32,991 bases of DNA from a virus. Positions 30,923 to 32,991 of this stretch are shown here, in pieces (the first letter of the stretch is position 1; each line of letters starts with the position of its first letter). The stretch lies in IMG/VR virus record IMGVR_UViG_3300042691_004597, positions 1 to 32,991 of that record; one strand, given 5' to 3'. The translations under genes were made by a program, and so were the position numbers. The notes beneath the pieces are model-generated. The model was not told where the DNA came from. It ran no database searches and saw only the letters and a list, made by a program, of their open reading frames with translations.

Positions 30923-31489
30923 TTAATATGTTGCAATGTTTAAAGGGATGCCATATTTCAAAACCTGGCGTTCCCAAAACCCTGGATTTTGTCGGATCAT
31001 GGCCTTTTCCGTTTTCAATGTTTTTGGACAAACGCGAATGATAATTCCCACCGGTGTGTTTGTTGCCAGGCAATACCCGGTCAACTGCTCACCATATCCG
31101 AAATGATCGATTGATCGCCCCAACGGGATTTCCGATATTTTCAAATCAATGATCAACTTCCCTGGCCGGATCATGTCGATCCGGCCTTTGTATGCCATCG
31201 ACAATCCATCATGTTCCATGTTGCATGTGATCGACATTTCGGTTTTCATGTGTTTCACCAATTCACCAATTTGGGCCAACAATACCCTGGCGATGGGAAC
31301 GACCAATTCGCGATTGGCCCCGTTGTATTTTTCGGGTTCCAAAATGTAATTGTGGACGGCCGTTCCCAACATCATTTTTTTTGTCGGTACGAAATCACCT
31401 TTTTTTATCCCCGAATATGAAAGGCCAGGAAGGGCGCGGTAATCCTCGAATGAAAGGCCGGGATGAATTTTCAATCCAATTATTTGCAT
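30923..31489 (-). CDS. PD-(D/E)XK exonuclease, RecE/Cas4-like
   Basis: A 188-residue protein. The N-terminal PGLSFEDYRALPGLSYSGIK resembles that of phage exonucleases. GTAVHNYILEP supplies the His, YKGRIDMIRPG the Asp, and KLIIDLKIS the D-x-K core. The later YGEQLTGYCLA fits the helix with a conserved Gln. This is the RecB-type nuclease layout that provides single strands to RecT. It is shorter than typical RecE C-terminal nucleases. It overlaps the coiled-coil gene by 10 bases. Confidence 0.78.
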   Translation of the reverse strand: MQIIGLKIHPGLSFEDYRALPGLSYSGIKKGDFVPTKKMMLGTAVHNYILEPEKYNGANRELVVPIARVLLAQIGELVKHMKTEMSITCNMEHDGLSMAYKGRIDMIRPGKLIIDLKISEIPLGRSIDHFGYGEQLTGYCLATNTPVGIIIRVCPKTLKTEKAMIRQNPGFWERQVLKYGIPLNIATY

Positions 31490-32526
31490 ACTTCAACCAT
31501 TTCAATGCCAGGAATCACATTTCCGGTTTCATTGATATGCTTTGCCAGGGCGTCCGCCATTTGACCAATGGTCAGTTTTTGCCATGATTTGACGCGAACA
31601 TATTTGTTGCAGTATGGCCACAACCGGACGAAATTCGAAACGATTGTTTTTGCCCATTGTTCCGTTTCCTCTGCAACAATTTTCATTTCCTTTTTGACTT
31701 TCGGCGTTTCAACAATTAATGTTTCGGCCTCTGCGATCAATGCGTTTGTTGCCGTTTCCAATTCAACATCCATTTCAAATGCCATTTCGGCCAATTTTTT
31801 ATGTTGATCAATGGATTCAATGGCGGCGTCTGCGTTGGCCAGGTCGTTGGCGTATGTTGACCAAACGGCGGAAACATTGTTTTTGGCGTTCTGCAAATCA
31901 TTGGCCGGATTGTATTTCTCGATTGAATCAAAAATTTCCTTTGCGTGTCCATCCTTTACGTGTTGGCGTTCGAACTTTTCGAACTCCGGCAAATTCCATC
32001 CGTCCAAAATTGTTTTCATGTCTTGAACCATTGCCGGGATAGAATGAACCGGGTGTTTGGCCTTCAAACAATTTTGATATGATTCCAGGGTGATGCGTTC
32101 CAATTCATACCGGTATTGCGCGGCGATCCGGAACCATTCGTTCACAATGTGCGCCTTCAACGCGGCGGCCTCATTGGCGATGATTTGTTGCGCCTGCGCT
32201 GATTCGGCGGCTTGTTTGCGCATTTCCAATTCAATGGCGGAACCGGATTCGATATTGGCCGCCATGCGTTTTTCGAACTCCATTGTTGGGTTGATCAACT
32301 TTTCATCGATCATCCTGGTAAACTCCAGGCGTTTGGATTTTGCATCCGCCAACGTTTGTTTGGCGGATTTTAGATTGTGTTGGATGGCTTCAAGTGATTG
32401 ACCATCGATTGAAATCCATTTCAAATATTCCTGGACGGCCAATTCGGCGCGTTGTAGATCGTCAAACAATGCTGATTTGATATCGGACAATTTGATCCAT
32501 CCGGTTTGTTGTGGCGTTAAATTCAT
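31480..32526 (-). CDS. Coiled-coil protein between recombinase and exonuclease
   Basis: A 348-residue protein starting MNLTPQQTGWIKLSDIKSAL. Long helices with an alanine-, glutamate- and lysine-rich coiled coil follow (AKQTLADAKSKRLEFTRMI, then KRMAANIESGSAIELEMRKQ). It ends with a globular-looking region that includes RVKSWQKLTIGQM. The arrangement recalls DUF1351-type proteins that accompany RecT and exonuclease in phages, but the match is weak by eye. It could be a recombination accessory or an inhibitor of host nucleases. Confidence 0.55.
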   Translation of the reverse strand: MNLTPQQTGWIKLSDIKSALFDDLQRAELAVQEYLKWISIDGQSLEAIQHNLKSAKQTLADAKSKRLEFTRMIDEKLINPTMEFEKRMAANIESGSAIELEMRKQAAESAQAQQIIANEAAALKAHIVNEWFRIAAQYRYELERITLESYQNCLKAKHPVHSIPAMVQDMKTILDGWNLPEFEKFERQHVKDGHAKEIFDSIEKYNPANDLQNAKNNVSAVWSTYANDLANADAAIESIDQHKKLAEMAFEMDVELETATNALIAEAETLIVETPKVKKEMKIVAEETEQWAKTIVSNFVRLWPYCNKYVRVKSWQKLTIGQMADALAKHINETGNVIPGIEMVEVCK

Positions 32527-32531
32527 GATGT

Positions 32532-32879
32532 TTATTTTTTTATGAATGTGAAACTGACCATTCGGGTTTTGTTTTCATTGTATTCAATTTCACAAAAGTT
32601 CCGAATTTTCAAGGTTTTCAAAATTTGGGATAAATCTTTCACCCTATGTTCCCACTCCAATCTTGCAACAATTTTGTCGTTTCTATTGATTGGAACATTG
32701 TATCCATATTTATTTATCAATGAATGAATCAATGACCTGGTTTTATCCTGCAAATATTTATCCCATTGGATGACATTTTCATTTGGTTCAATGGTTTCAT
32801 TTACCGACATCGATTCCTTTATTTCTTGTATCGCCTTTTCAATGATGGCGATTTTTTCCAAAATTATTAATTGGTTCAT
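32532..32879 (-). CDS. Small hypothetical protein in the recombination block
   Basis: A 115-residue protein starting MNQLIILEKIAIIEKAIQEI. The first 30 residues are helical, and a C-terminal basic part follows (WEHRVKDLSQILKTLKIRNF). It begins in an ATGA overlap with the RecT-like gene and ends five bases before the coiled-coil gene. No family is recognised. Confidence 0.62.
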   Translation of the reverse strand: MNQLIILEKIAIIEKAIQEIKESMSVNETIEPNENVIQWDKYLQDKTRSLIHSLINKYGYNVPINRNDKIVARLEWEHRVKDLSQILKTLKIRNFCEIEYNENKTRMVSFTFIKK

Positions 32880-32991
32880 AATACAAAATTTGAATCGTTT
32901 GAAATTTGTTTCGGCTCATTGGCAACATCGATTTGCAGGCGTTGGCCATCGGTCAACTCGATGTATTCAATTGCCCATTGGTACAATGTCA
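32876..32991 (-). CDS. recT: RecT-like recombinase (3' part; continues at the left end)
   Basis: This is the C-terminal end of the gene at 1-676. Bases 32923-32991 duplicate 1-69. The unique part encodes the last residues, ANEPKQISNDSNFVL, then TGA at 32878-32876 overlapping the next ATG. Confidence 0.78.
   Translation of the reverse strand, partial: TLYQWAIEYIELTDGQRLQIDVANEPKQISNDSNFVL
32923..32991. repeat. Terminal direct repeat, right copy
   Basis: Exact copy of 1-69. It supports circular closure and a unit of about 32,922 bp. Confidence 0.95.

Overview
The window is most likely one complete tailed-phage genome assembled as a circle. Its last 69 bases (32923-32991) repeat its first 69 exactly, so the unit is about 32,922 bp, and one gene (a RecT-like recombinase) runs through the junction. 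The host is probably a member of the Bacteroidetes. Several intergenic regions carry the phylum's -7 promoter motif TAnnTTTG, Shine-Dalgarno-like sites are scarce, and many proteins resemble families I know from Bacteroidetes phages and prophages. Siphovirus morphology is inferred from a tape measure protein of about 687 residues with no sheath gene. I see no integrase, excisionase, repressor, tRNA or CRISPR array, so a virulent lifestyle is the simplest reading.

Layout. (1) 695-856, 1-676 and then 32876 down to 27619, all minus strand: DNA metabolism. This holds a small basic protein, RecT-like annealing protein, a coiled-coil protein, a PD-(D/E)XK exonuclease, an SSB-like protein ending DDLPF, a VRR-NUC-like nuclease, a Lin1244/Lin1753-type (DUF4373) protein and a primase-helicase fusion. 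A structured RNA with its own promoter and a U-run sits at 29761-29870, directly in front of the DUF4373 and primase genes. (2) 27286-27618: the only long gene-free stretch, AT-rich, with phased TTTGTTAT repeats and a hairpin; it is a candidate origin or control region. (3) 27285-24869, minus: sigma-like regulator, small Cys protein, small terminase, a 31-residue membrane peptide and large terminase. (4) 24232-24714, minus: an isolated gene between two terminators, whose promoter spacer holds a perfect 20-bp palindrome. (5) 24162-17630, minus: tail genes ending in the tape measure. (6) 17611-10976, minus: prohead protease, scaffold-like protein, capsid, tail-tube candidate, portal with C-terminal fusions, connector and a tail-completion candidate. 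(7) 10986-5059, minus: fibre and adhesin proteins. (8) 5057-3111, minus: lysis cassette with coiled-coil membrane protein, lipoproteins, holin candidate and M15 peptidase. (9) 982-3114, plus strand: a short operon of at least ten tiny genes, most joined by overlapping stop and start codons, meeting the lysis cassette tail to tail with no gap.

How it fits together. The replication block looks like recombination-assisted replication using RecT, exonuclease and SSB plus a T7 gp4-like primase-helicase; there is no DNA polymerase, so the host's must be used. The sigma-like gene next to the repeat region may switch on packaging, structure and lysis genes. The placement of tail genes between terminase and the capsid block, with the portal after the capsid gene, differs from the usual siphovirus order.
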